A stretch of DNA of 64,000 bases from Streptomyces sp. NBC_01276 (GTDB lineage Bacteria; Actinomycetota; Actinomycetes; Streptomycetales; Streptomycetaceae). The position numbers were made by a program, and so were the translations under genes. The notes below the pieces were generated by a model. That model saw only the letters and a program-made list of their open reading frames with translations. It did not search any database and had not been told where the DNA came from. Positions 42,709 through 53,648 of the stretch are shown here, one piece after another (positions within the stretch are counted from its first letter, which is position 1; each line of letters opens with the position of its first letter). The DNA lies in assembly GCF_041435355.1 (NCBI RefSeq), contig NZ_CP108442.1:2542001-2606000 (forward strand), in the 5' to 3' direction.

Positions 42709-45700
42709 CTACGGCTGGGGCTCGAAGTCCCAGTAGGGGCGGGTCTGCTGGCGGGCCGAGACCGTGTGGACGTGCTGGGGGCCGAGGGTGCGGGTGAGGG
42801 CCTTGATGCCCGCCTCCTCGTGCTTGGAGGCCTCCGTGTCCTCCCGTACCGAGCGCAGGTCCGCGGCGAGGGCGATCTGGGCGCTGAGCGCCATCGGGTG
42901 GTCGGGGCCGAGGATGCGTTCGGCCCCGCGCAGGGTCTCGCGGCTGAGGTCGAGCGCGTCCTCCAGGCGGCCGGTGATGTTGCGGTGCCCGGTGGTGTTC
43001 AGGGCGCAGCCCAGGGTCCAGGGGTGGCGGTCGCCGAGCGCGCCCCGCATTCCGACCAGGGCCTGTTCGGCGAGGTTGAGGGCCTCCGCGCGTTCGCCCT
43101 GGGCGCGCAGTACGAGGGCGAGGTTGCCGACGGTGCCGATGCTGTACGGGTGGGCGAGGCCGAGCTGGGACTGGTAGCCGCGGACGACCTCCTCGGAGAT
43201 CCGGCGTGCCTCCTCGATGTCCCCGTACTCGCGCAGGTAGGTGGCGTAGTCGGAGGCGACCATCAGCGTCCAGGGGAACTCGGCCCCGAACACCCGGGTG
43301 GAGCGTTCCAGGACGCCGCGCAGCCGGGCGCCGGCGCCGGGGATGTCACCGGAGCGGCGCAGGCACATGCCGAGGTTGTGCTCGGCGCGCAGGGTCTGCG
43401 GGTGGTTGACACCGAGGACCTGGGTGTTGAGCTTGAGGCCCTGTTCCTGGCGGGCGAGGGCCTCGCGGTAGCGGCCCATCAGGCGCAGGCCCATCGCGCA
43501 GCCGATGCCGGAGGAGAGGGTGGCGATGTGGCGTACCCGCAGGACCCGTTCGCGGCGGCGCAGGGTGTCCAGGTCGGTGTCGTAGGCCTCCTGGTAGCGG
43601 CCGAGCAGGCGCAGGACGACGGCGACGTTGTTCTGGGCGTTGAGGGTGGTGGAGTCGTCCTCGCCGAGGAGTTCGCGGTAGGTGGTGAAGGCGTGTTCCA
43701 GCAGGGTCCGGGCCTGGTCGAACTTGGCGGTGCCGAGCAGGACCCCGGCGTAGGTGCTGGTGGCGCGCAGGGTCTCCAGGTCGCGGTCGCCGCGTTCGGT
43801 GACGAGCCGGTCGGCGACCGAGCGGGCGAGGGTCTCGGCCTGGCGGAAGCGGCCGAGCATGCGCAGGGCGCCGCCGTAGTGGTAGCTGAGTTCGCGGACC
43901 TGGTCGTGGTCGTCGCCGAGCATGGCCCGCCAGACGCCGTCGGTCTGTTCCGACAGGCGCAGGCAGGTGCGGTACTCGCCGGCCAGGATCAGGTAGCGCA
44001 GACAGTGCAGCAGGAAGGTCTGGATGCGGGGGTTACTGCTGGTCAGGACGCCGGCGGAGTCGAGGTGCGGGATGAGTTCGGCGTAGCGGGGCCAGAGCCG
44101 GGAGTCGGTGGGGCGGCCGGGGTCGGCGGCGGCGAGGACCTGGCGGACGGCGCGGGAGAGCTGGTCGGCCTCGTCCTCGGCGAGGTTCTCGCGGACGATG
44201 TTGTGGACCATGCGGTGCAGTTGGACGGTCTCCAGGCCACCGCCCTCCTCCACGGAGAGGTCGGAGTACTCCAGGCGGACGACGGAGAACTGGACGAGCT
44301 TGTTGAGGGCCGCGTTCCAGCGGATCTGGTCGTTGATCAGGCCGGCGAGGTGTTCGGGCACGTCGTCTGCGGGGAACTCGCGCAGCAGCCGCAGCGGGAC
44401 CCTGCCGGGGGCGAAGAAGACGAACAGCCGCAGGAGGGCGAGGGCGTCGGGGAAGTTCTCCCGGACGTTGTTGAGGAGTATGGCCAGCGCGGTCGGGAAG
44501 GGCAGCGGGTAGTCGTCGGAGAGGGTGACGGCCTCGTGGGAGTCGAGCCTGCGCTGGAGGAGGGTCAGGTACTCGCCCACGCCGATCGGCGAGTCGGCGA
44601 GCCAGCCGGCGGTCTGGTCGAGGGCGAGGGGGTAGTCCTCCAGCGCCTCGGCGAGCTGATCGGCCTCCTCGCCGGTGAGGCGGCGGGCCCGGCGGCGGAT
44701 GAAGGTGATGGACTCGGGGCGGGCGTAGAGGGGGACCTCGACGAGGCTGGTGTGGCGGGCGGCCCATTCGCGGTTGCGCGAGGTGATGATCACGTCGCCG
44801 GCGCCGGAGGGCAGCAGGTCGGTGAGGTCGTCGGGGTTGTCGCAGCCGTCGAAGACCAGCAGCCAGCGGTGGAACGGCGCCCCGCGCCGCAGCACCTCCA
44901 GTACGGCCCGGATCTGCTCGCCGTAGCTGCCGGCTCCGCGCGGCAGGCCGAGGGCGGGGGCCAGGTCGGCGAGGCGTTCGCGCAGGGTGGGGCGGTCCTC
45001 GGCGGGCACCCACCACACGACGTCGTACTCGGAGGCGAAGCGGTAGGCGTACTCGGTGGCGACCTGGGTCTTGCCCACGCCGGACAGCCCGAGCAGGGTC
45101 ACGGTGGACGCGCCGGGCGGGGCCTCGGTGAGGGCTTCGCGGAGCCGGCCGATGACATCGTTGCGGCCGGTGAAGCGCGGGTTGCGGCGCGGGACCCGGC
45201 CCCAGATCTCGGGCGGGTCGTTGGGGAAGCGGGGCCCGCGGCGGCCGCTCTCGGTGCCGATCCGGTCGGTCGGCAGCTCCAGGCGGCGCAGCACCCGGTA
45301 CTCGGCCTCGTAGGAGTCCAGGCCCCACAGGTCGGTCTTCTCCAGCGCGGCCACGGCGCTGGGCAGCGGGGCGTCGGTGAGGCAGACGGCGGCGAACCGG
45401 TCCGGGTGGGCCTCGGTGACGGCGCGCAGGGCGGTGTTCCACTCCTCGTCGGTGTGGGTGCCGGCGGAGAAGTAGCGCTCGCTGAGGACGAGGAGGACCT
45501 TGCCTCCCGCCCGGGAGAGGTCGTCCAGGGCCTCGGTGAGGCCGGGGCTGGTCTGGGGGTCCCAGCGCTGGAGCGCGACGCGGTGGCCGTGCTCCTCCAG
45601 GCGGTGGGCGATCCACACCGCCCAGGGGCGGTTGAAGCCCGCGAAGCTGATGACGAAGCGCTGCGGCTGGGCGGCTCCGTCGCGGTCGAGTCGCGTACCG

Positions 45701-45711
45701 GTACCGGTCAT
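42709..45711 (-). CDS. fxsT: FxSxx-COOH system TPR protein with TIR-like and NB-ARC domains
   Basis: 1000 residues. Order: a TIR-like domain (about 17-150: RFVISFAGFNRPWAVWIAHRLEEHGHRVALQRWDP ... KVLLVLSERYFSAGTHTDEEWNTAL), an NB-ARC/STAND ATPase with P-loop GLSGVGKT at 208-215 and Walker B WLLVFDGCDNP, and from about residue 590 a long array of tetratricopeptide repeats (LGRYQEAYDTDLDTLRRRERVLG-like units, N-x-x-G-L/P-x-x-H). This is the companion family of FxS RiPP systems. TIR-STAND-TPR chains are typical of ligand-triggered sensors; a Glu at 89 or 90 could serve as the TIR NADase residue, but activity is untested. It follows the HExxH gene by 113 bases. Confidence 0.9.
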   Translation of the reverse strand: MTGTGTRLDRDGAAQPQRFVISFAGFNRPWAVWIAHRLEEHGHRVALQRWDPQTSPGLTEALDDLSRAGGKVLLVLSERYFSAGTHTDEEWNTALRAVTEAHPDRFAAVCLTDAPLPSAVAALEKTDLWGLDSYEAEYRVLRRLELPTDRIGTESGRRGPRFPNDPPEIWGRVPRRNPRFTGRNDVIGRLREALTEAPPGASTVTLLGLSGVGKTQVATEYAYRFASEYDVVWWVPAEDRPTLRERLADLAPALGLPRGAGSYGEQIRAVLEVLRRGAPFHRWLLVFDGCDNPDDLTDLLPSGAGDVIITSRNREWAARHTSLVEVPLYARPESITFIRRRARRLTGEEADQLAEALEDYPLALDQTAGWLADSPIGVGEYLTLLQRRLDSHEAVTLSDDYPLPFPTALAILLNNVRENFPDALALLRLFVFFAPGRVPLRLLREFPADDVPEHLAGLINDQIRWNAALNKLVQFSVVRLEYSDLSVEEGGGLETVQLHRMVHNIVRENLAEDEADQLSRAVRQVLAAADPGRPTDSRLWPRYAELIPHLDSAGVLTSSNPRIQTFLLHCLRYLILAGEYRTCLRLSEQTDGVWRAMLGDDHDQVRELSYHYGGALRMLGRFRQAETLARSVADRLVTERGDRDLETLRATSTYAGVLLGTAKFDQARTLLEHAFTTYRELLGEDDSTTLNAQNNVAVVLRLLGRYQEAYDTDLDTLRRRERVLRVRHIATLSSGIGCAMGLRLMGRYREALARQEQGLKLNTQVLGVNHPQTLRAEHNLGMCLRRSGDIPGAGARLRGVLERSTRVFGAEFPWTLMVASDYATYLREYGDIEEARRISEEVVRGYQSQLGLAHPYSIGTVGNLALVLRAQGERAEALNLAEQALVGMRGALGDRHPWTLGCALNTTGHRNITGRLEDALDLSRETLRGAERILGPDHPMALSAQIALAADLRSVREDTEASKHEEAGIKALTRTLGPQHVHTVSARQQTRPYWDFEPQP

Positions 45712-45824
45712 GCGGCCGTCTCCCTGGGGTCCGGGCGGTGGACGGGACGTGAGGCGGTGCGGGGGGCGGTGCGGGGGTTTTGCGGGGGCTGTGCGGGCTT
45801 GAAAGGTACCGCAGCCCGGGGCCC

Positions 45825-47485
<1,661 letters not shown>

Positions 47486-47489
<4 letters not shown>

Positions 47490-48751
47490 GAGGCGGCCCG
47501 TCCCGTCGTCGCGGCCAGGTGCAGGGCCCCGGCGATGTGCCGGATGACGGCCTGGAGGTCGGCGCAGTACACGGACGGCTGGCGGAAGCCCTCCCCCGCA
47601 CGGTAGCGGTGCGGGTAGTGGCCGCCTCCGCACACCTCGACGAGTTCGCAGGAGCGGCAGCCGGGTGCGAGGGCCTCCCGGCCCAACTGGCGGGCGGCGA
47701 AGCCGGGGTGGTCGAGCAGCTGGTCGAAGCTGTGGGTGTCGACGGTCATACCGGTGGCGGCGGCCCCTTCGTACGCGGACTTCAGCGAGTCGGCCTGCTC
47801 GATGGCGCCGTCGGTCTCGACGACGGCGGTGGCGGCCGGGGCCAGGCCGAGCGTCTCGGTGGCGGTGGGCAGGCCCAGCAGCAGCGCGATGACCTCCTCG
47901 AAGATCCGGATCCGGGTCCGCCGCACCCCGTCGTGCCACCAGCGGTCGAAGACGGCCAGCAGCCAGTCGCCGTACGGGGTCCCGGGCCCGGGACGGCCCG
48001 GTGGCGGGGTGCTCCAGTTGGCCAGCGGCAGCAGCAGGCCGATGGCGGGCGGCGCGAAGTCGAGCAGGGACTCGTACGTCTCCACCGGGTCCTGCGCCAG
48101 GTCCACCACGCACAGCACCCCGGCATAGCCCTCGGGGTGCCGTGCGAGCAGCCGGAGCCCGCGCGCGGCGGCGCCGAAGCCGGGCCGCCCCCCGTGGTCC
48201 ACGCGGCGGGTGTTGTGCGCGGGCAGTCCTCCGTCGAGGCTGACGCCGACCCGGATCCCGGCGGCGGCCAGGGCGGTGATCCGGCCCCGGGTCAGGAGGG
48301 TGCCGTTGGTCTGCACGCTCGCGGTGACGCGGGTGCGGGGCGCGTGCCGGGCCACGGCCGCCCGTACCGCGTCGACGGGAGCGGCGAGGGCGGCGGGCGC
48401 CGCCAGGAGGGGCTCTCCGCCGTGCAGGACGAGGTCGACGCGGGGCAGGTCGTGGGCGGCGGCGTGCTCGGCGATCCGTTCGGCGGCGCGCAGGGCGGTG
48501 GCCCGGGTCATGACGGCGGGGCGGGTGCGCCAGCTCTGGTCGGCCATCTCGTAGACGTAGCAGTAGGTGCACGCGAGGTTGCAGCGGCTGTGGGTCTTGA
48601 GGACGAACTGCCGGATCGGCTGCGGACGGTGGCCGGCGGCGCGCAGGGCCGGCACGTCGAGGCGGGCGTACGGCCAGGGGGCGTGGCGCACGTGCCGGTC
48701 GAGGGCCCGGTGCGCGGGCAGCACGGGACCGCTCGTGATCGCTTGGCTCAT
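47486..48751 (-). CDS. fxsB: FxsB family cyclophane-forming radical SAM/SPASM peptide maturase
   Basis: 421 residues. Radical SAM cluster motif CNLACTYC with Cys 57, 61 and 64 (the FxsB form CNLACTYCYVYEMAD), then VDLVLHGGEPLL (GGEP motif), SVQTNGTLL and GVSLDG. The C-terminal SPASM-type region has GCRSCELVEVCGGGHYPHRY and QPSVYCADL for auxiliary iron-sulfur clusters. This enzyme class joins an aromatic ring to a nearby side chain in the FxS motif of its precursor, making a three-residue cyclophane. The ATG at 48751 is preferred to one nine codons upstream because GGGAGGTG lies eight bases before it. It follows the precursor gene and overlaps the HExxH gene. Confidence 0.93.
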
Positions 48752-48872
48752 CCGCCTGCACCTCCCTCCCCCAGCCAATGCCGGGGGGACCCCCAGGACG
48801 GTCCATCCCTGCCCCTCGGACGGGCCCGGCTAACGGCGGAAAGTGGTCAACCCGCATCGGCGTGACGCGCGG

Positions 48873-49067
48873 TCAGGCGACTCCGGAGTCGAAGGCGTTG
48901 AGGATCTCGGCGGGGTGGGTGACCCGTTCGACCATGCTCTCGATGACCTCGGCGAGCACGGGATGGTCGATCCCGCGCAGCGCGGCCAGGTCGAGCCCGG
49001 AGAGGTCCGGGAGCCGCCCGGGACACGGGCGGGCCGGTGCTGCCGCTTCCTGACGTCCGGTCACCAT
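48873..49067 (-). CDS. fxsA: FxS-type RiPP precursor peptide
   Basis: 64 residues. The sequence ends PAEILNAFDSGVA, with the F-x-S motif (FDS) near the C-terminus, and the leader has the conserved helix LSGLDLAALRGIDHPVLAEVIESMVERV. This matches the FxSxx-COOH precursor family. It lies directly upstream of fxsB (121 bases) on the same strand. By the family name F-x-S is followed by two residues; here there are three (GVA). The ATG at 49067 begins MVTGRQEAA; a purine-rich site GGGGGACGG precedes it. The gene is too short for most automated callers. Confidence 0.88.
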   Translation of the reverse strand: MVTGRQEAAAPARPCPGRLPDLSGLDLAALRGIDHPVLAEVIESMVERVTHPAEILNAFDSGVA

Positions 49068-49141
49068 CGGCTGTCCGTCCCCCTGTCGTCCCGCTCTTCC
49101 GGTCCACTGCCTCTTCCCGCCGCCCGGCGGGGGGAAACGGT

Positions 49142-52100
49142 TCACAGGCCCTCCTCCAGGGCGCGGATCCGTGCCGTGAGCGCCTCGGCGGACCGCGGCG
49201 CCCCCGCCGGTGCGGCCCCCGCTGCTCCGGCCGCCGCCGCCTCGCACTCCACCGTTTCCGCTTCGGGCGCCTCGGCCCGCGAGGGGTCGAGGCGCCGGCG
49301 CAGTTCCAGGGCGGCCCGGTAGGCGTCGAGTGCGGCCCGCGGGCGGGCGAGGCGTTCCAGTACCTCGCCGCGCTGCTCCTGGACGCGGGCCGCCAGCCGG
49401 AGCGCGGTGTCCTGCCGTTCGTCCTGGCCGGCCTCCAGTGCGGCGCGCCAGGCCCGGCGGTAGGAGTCCGCGGCCCGGTCGAGGCGGTCGACGGTGCGGG
49501 TGTGGGCGTGGATCTCCTGCTGGACGTCGCCGTGGTCGCGCCAGGCGCGCGCCCGTTCCAGGGGGCGGTGGCCCTGCCGGACGGCGAGTTCCAGCAGGTA
49601 CTCCGCTTCCCGGAGGTCGACCAGGTCCCCCTCGTAGGCGTGCCGCAGCCGCAGGCCGGTGGCCAGCCGCCGCAGCCGGTGGGCGGCTCCCGGGTCGGAC
49701 TGGGGCACCGCCGAGCGGCTCTCGCGCAGCACCCGTACGGCGGTGGAGGCGAAGCGGCGCCCGTCCGCGGCGCGCGTCCGCTCCAGGAGTACGTCGCCCC
49801 ACTCGGGCAGCAGCTCCGCGAAGGCCTCCCCGTCCCGGGAGATCAGCCCGCGGGCGCGCCCGTACGCCTCCGAGGCCCCGTCCAGGGCCGCCGGATCCGC
49901 GTCACGGGCGTACCGGGCCCGGTGCACCCGGGCCAGGCACAGCAGGGCGGCGAGCCGCGCGTCGGGCTCGGCGGCGGCCTCGCCCAGGGCGCGGGCCAGC
50001 TGCCCGGCCGCCTCCTCCAGCCGGGCGGGCAGGTACCGCAGGGCCTCGGCCAGCTCCACCCGGACGTGGGCGGTGCGCGCGGCGGGAGTCTCGGCCGGGG
50101 GCCCTTCCCCGGTGCCGTTGTCCGGAGCGGAGGCGGTTGCGGTGGCGGTTGCGGTGGCTGCGGCCGTGGCGGCGTCCTGCTCGGCGACCAGCGCGGTGAG
50201 GCCCCGTGACAGGTGTGCGGCGGCCTGCTCGGCCAGGGCGGCGCGCTCCGCGGGGTCCGGGGTGCGGGGCAGCAGGGCCAGCAGGACGCGCCCGAGGGCC
50301 AGGGCGGGTTGCGGGCCCGTGGCGGGGGCGGCGTCCGGGCCGGTCAGGGCCTCCAGCACGGACCGGGCCTCGTACAGCGGGCCCGGGTCCTCGCGCAGCG
50401 CGCCCAGCCGGATCAGGGTCTGCGCCCGCCGCACGGCGCAGTCCCGGCGCAGGTCGGGGCCGGCGGCGGCGCCCGCCGCCGCGAACTCCCGGTCCGCGGC
50501 GGCCAGCAGCTCCGGGTCGGGCCCGGCCACCAGGGCCCGCTCGTACAGCACCCGGCCCCGGGCCGCCCGGGCGGGCGGCGAGCCCAGCCCGGTCACCGCC
50601 CGCTCGGCCTCGTCGAGGAGCTCGGGGTCCCGCTGGACGGCCCACAGCCGCAGCAGTGCCCCCGCCAGCTCGGTCTCCGCCTCCTCCGGCGGGTCCTGTG
50701 GCCCGGCCGGGGCCGCCACGGCCCGCCGCAGCAGGGCGGCGGCCTCGTACAGGGCCCGGGCGTCGCCGTCCGCGAGGCGGTCCCGGGCGGCCCGGAGCCC
50801 GGGGGCCCGGCCGGCGGGGGCGGGTGGGGCGGGCTCGGGCGGGGGGGCGTCCGGGTCGTCTTCGGGGGGACCGGGCAGGTAGCGGCGTACGACCTTGGCC
50901 GAGACGTGCGCGAAGGCCTGCGGGAGCCGCCCGGCGGGCACCCGGCCGGGGTCGTCCGCGGGGCCGTCCGGCGGGACGCCGGTGAGCTGGGAGACGGCGA
51001 GCGCGGGGAAGTCGCGCACCCCGCGGCCGAAGTGCGCCCGTACGTACTCGGAGCAGTGCTTGAGCACCAGGGCGGCCTCGTCGCGTCCCAGCGGCCCCAG
51101 CAGCACGTCCTGTACTCCGGGGACGAACTCGTACCAGTTCCCCGGGGGTTCGCCGCTGCGCCGCAGCAGCCCGCCCAGCAGCACCTCGGCCAGGTCGGAG
51201 GGTTCCGAGTCCGGCAGCATCGTGCGCTGGACCAGACGCATCACGGGCAGCGTCAACGGCGCCGCCGCCAGGTACACGGCGAGCTGTACGGCGCCGGGCG
51301 CGGCGGAGGCGCGGAAGCGGCTCACCAGCTCGCGGGGCGGCCGGGCGGTGCGGGGCAGCGGGACGGGGGCGGCGGGGTGCCGGGCGAGGACCCGGCCGAC
51401 CTCGGCGGGCACCGGGCCCGTGCCGAGTCCGGCGACGAGCCGGGCCCAGGCGCCGAGGGCGGCGGCGTGCGGCGGCAGCACGGGTACGGTGAGCCCGCCC
51501 GTGGGCCGTCCGGGCCGCGGCGGCCGGTCCGGGCGGAACCTCAGCTTCAGCCCGCCGCCGACGGCTCCGCCACCGCCCTCGGCGTGCTCCAGCACCCCGC
51601 GCTCGGTCGGCAGCCAGCTGCGGTTCCACAGCCGCTGCGGCAGGGGCTGCACGATCACGCAGGGCGTGCACTCGGCCCAGCGGTGGAGCAGCCGCTGGGC
51701 CTCGCCCTCCCGCCACACCGGGCCGGTGCAGTCGGAGACGACCATGGTCAGTGCCCGCCCGGTGGGGTCGCGCAGCTGGTCGCCCGAGCGCAGGGCGGCG
51801 GCGGGCGAGGGGCCGCGTCCGACGGCGGCCGTACCGTCCGCGAGCCGGTGCAGGTAGTGCGCCTGGACGTCCCGGAAGGCACCCAGCCGCTCGCAGACCG
51901 ACCGGAGTTCCTCGAACATCTCCTGCCAGACCGCCATGGAGGGGGAGGCGTCCATCACCAGCCTGACGGTCGCCTCGCGCCGGGTCTCCGGCCGGAGCAC
52001 CGGGATGACCAGGCCCGGGGCGCGGGCGCTGGCCTCGGCGGTGGCGGCCTCGTCGAGGACCGTACGGACGGGCAGGCCGGGGGGCCGGTGGCGCTGGAGG

Positions 52101-52531
52101 GCGCGCAGGGCCCGCTGGACGTCGAGGATGCGGGGCAGCGCGGCGGCGCCGGGCACCCGGACCGGTACCCCGCCCCCGAGCGGGATCTCGGCATCCGGAT
52201 CGCCCTCGGCGCCGTGCCGCGGCCCGGCGGCGTAGAGCCTGACCGGATCCTCGGTCTCCGGTTCTTCCCGGCGCGGTGGCGCGGGCGGCGGCTCCCCCGG
52301 GTCCTCCCGGCCCTGCCGGTCCGGATCCGCCCGGACCGGATCCGGCCCGGCGGGGACGGGCCGGGCACGGGTGCGGGTCCGCCCGGCCAGCCAGAGGGCG
52401 TCGGCCAGTTCCCCGGCGGACGGATCGAGCCCGGCGGCCCGCAGCAGCCCGGCCAGGGCGCGGATGTCGGGCTCCAAGGGCTCCAAGGACTCCAAGGGCT
52501 CCACGGGCCCCTGGTCAGCGGAGGCGGCCAC
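49142..52531 (-). CDS. SAV_2336-type protein with vWA-like domain and TPR region
   Basis: 1129 residues. The N-terminal SAV_2336-type region (about 10-60 helical, then Pro/Glu-rich linker) is followed by a vWA-like fold: LVMDASPSMAVW has the DxSxS metal site (Asp 194, Ser 196, Ser 198), and MVVSDCTGPVWREGEAQRLLHRWAE a later conserved Asp. Residues about 600-1080 are Ala-rich helical repeats of TPR type (AHYRARYARDADPAALDGASEAY-like). In predicted vWA-MoxR-VMAP ternary systems this protein links the AAA+ ATPase to the effector. The GTG start is six bases after the MoxR stop, with GTGAGGGCCC as ribosome binding site. Function is predicted, not proven. Confidence 0.85.
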   Translation of the reverse strand: MAASADQGPVEPLESLEPLEPDIRALAGLLRAAGLDPSAGELADALWLAGRTRTRARPVPAGPDPVRADPDRQGREDPGEPPPAPPRREEPETEDPVRLYAAGPRHGAEGDPDAEIPLGGGVPVRVPGAAALPRILDVQRALRALQRHRPPGLPVRTVLDEAATAEASARAPGLVIPVLRPETRREATVRLVMDASPSMAVWQEMFEELRSVCERLGAFRDVQAHYLHRLADGTAAVGRGPSPAAALRSGDQLRDPTGRALTMVVSDCTGPVWREGEAQRLLHRWAECTPCVIVQPLPQRLWNRSWLPTERGVLEHAEGGGGAVGGGLKLRFRPDRPPRPGRPTGGLTVPVLPPHAAALGAWARLVAGLGTGPVPAEVGRVLARHPAAPVPLPRTARPPRELVSRFRASAAPGAVQLAVYLAAAPLTLPVMRLVQRTMLPDSEPSDLAEVLLGGLLRRSGEPPGNWYEFVPGVQDVLLGPLGRDEAALVLKHCSEYVRAHFGRGVRDFPALAVSQLTGVPPDGPADDPGRVPAGRLPQAFAHVSAKVVRRYLPGPPEDDPDAPPPEPAPPAPAGRAPGLRAARDRLADGDARALYEAAALLRRAVAAPAGPQDPPEEAETELAGALLRLWAVQRDPELLDEAERAVTGLGSPPARAARGRVLYERALVAGPDPELLAAADREFAAAGAAAGPDLRRDCAVRRAQTLIRLGALREDPGPLYEARSVLEALTGPDAAPATGPQPALALGRVLLALLPRTPDPAERAALAEQAAAHLSRGLTALVAEQDAATAAATATATATASAPDNGTGEGPPAETPAARTAHVRVELAEALRYLPARLEEAAGQLARALGEAAAEPDARLAALLCLARVHRARYARDADPAALDGASEAYGRARGLISRDGEAFAELLPEWGDVLLERTRAADGRRFASTAVRVLRESRSAVPQSDPGAAHRLRRLATGLRLRHAYEGDLVDLREAEYLLELAVRQGHRPLERARAWRDHGDVQQEIHAHTRTVDRLDRAADSYRRAWRAALEAGQDERQDTALRLAARVQEQRGEVLERLARPRAALDAYRAALELRRRLDPSRAEAPEAETVECEAAAAGAAGAAPAGAPRSAEALTARIRALEEGL

Positions 52532-52537
52532 GGGCCC

Positions 52538-53563
52538 TCACCTCGGACGGTCGAGGCGCTGGATGAGCAGGTCCGCGAGGTCCTCCCGGGTGGGCGGGGC
52601 GGCGTAGTGCGTCAGGTAGATGGCGTTGAGCAGCTGGTCGGCGGCGACGAGCTCGGAGCGCGAGCGGCTGAGGAACTCCCGGATAAGGTCGGCGCCCAGC
52701 CGGGCTGCGTCCTCCCCCAGGTGCGCCCGGACCATGGTGGCCAGCCGCTTCTCCCCGGGCTGCCCCAGCTTGAGCTGGATGCACCGGCGCAGCAGCGCCG
52801 CCGGGAAGTCCCGTTCGCCGTTGCTGGTCAGGATGATGAACGGGAAGGCCCGGCAGCGCACCCGCCCGTCCCGGACGGTCACCCTCGCCCCGTCGTCGGT
52901 GAGCACCCGCACCTCCGGCTCGGAGTCGGCGACCCGTTCCAGTTCCGGAAGGGTGAACTCGCCTTCCTCCAGTACGTTCAGGAGGTCGTTCGGCAGGTCG
53001 ATGTCGCTCTTGTCGAGCTCGTCGATCAGCAGGACGCGCGGCCGCTCGGTGGGCAGCAGCGCCGTCCCCAGCGGCCCCAGCCGGATGTACTTCCCGATCC
53101 CCCCGGCCCCGGCCCCGGCCCCCGCCCCGCCGCCGCCCGCGCCGGCGGCGATCTGCACGTCCTGAAGCCGGGCCAGCGCGTCGTAGCGGTACAGCCCCTC
53201 CTGGAGCACGGTCCGCGACACCACGGGCCAGCGCAGCACCCGGCCTAGCCCCAGCTCGTGGGCGACGGCGTGCGCGAGGGTGGACTTCCCGGTGCCGGGG
53301 TAGCCGGTGACCAGCAGCGGCCTGCGCAGGTAGAGCGCCGCGTTGACGGCCTCCAGTTCCTCCGGCTCGGGCCGGTGCAGTTCGGCGGCCTGCCGGTGGG
53401 CGCCGAGGCGGCGCGCCACGTTGTCGTCGGCGGTGGCGGCCGCCCCGCCGGGCGGTTCGACGGGGCCGCCGTCGAAGTCCCGCCACGGCGGCGGATCGGG
53501 CAGCGCCCCGATCCCGTCGTGGGGTTCGCCCACGCCCCGGTAGATGAGCCATTCGTCGTTCAC
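52538..53563 (-). CDS. MoxR family AAA+ ATPase
   Basis: 341 residues. AAA+ motifs: Walker A GYPGTGKST (87-95), Walker B RVLLIDELDKSDIDLPNDLL, sensor 1 FIILTSNGERDFPAALLRR (arginine-finger-like Arg pair). The insertion QIAAGAGGGGAGAGAGAGGIGKYI (about residues 130-150) is a Gly/Ala-rich loop not common to the family. MoxR ATPases act as chaperones on vWA partners; here the partner is the SAV_2336-type protein encoded next. The GTG at 53563 (VNDEWLIYRG) is chosen because GGGACGG lies before it. It lies 85 bases after the protease gene in the same direction. Confidence 0.9.
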   Translation of the reverse strand: MNDEWLIYRGVGEPHDGIGALPDPPPWRDFDGGPVEPPGGAAATADDNVARRLGAHRQAAELHRPEPEELEAVNAALYLRRPLLVTGYPGTGKSTLAHAVAHELGLGRVLRWPVVSRTVLQEGLYRYDALARLQDVQIAAGAGGGGAGAGAGAGGIGKYIRLGPLGTALLPTERPRVLLIDELDKSDIDLPNDLLNVLEEGEFTLPELERVADSEPEVRVLTDDGARVTVRDGRVRCRAFPFIILTSNGERDFPAALLRRCIQLKLGQPGEKRLATMVRAHLGEDAARLGADLIREFLSRSRSELVAADQLLNAIYLTHYAAPPTREDLADLLIQRLDRPR

Positions 53564-53648
53564 GGCCGTCCCCTCCCACGCAACGCGACTCGCCCGCACC
53601 GGCTCCCGCTCCGCCGGCGCCCCTCCCGCCGGCCGGAGGCCCGCCGGC

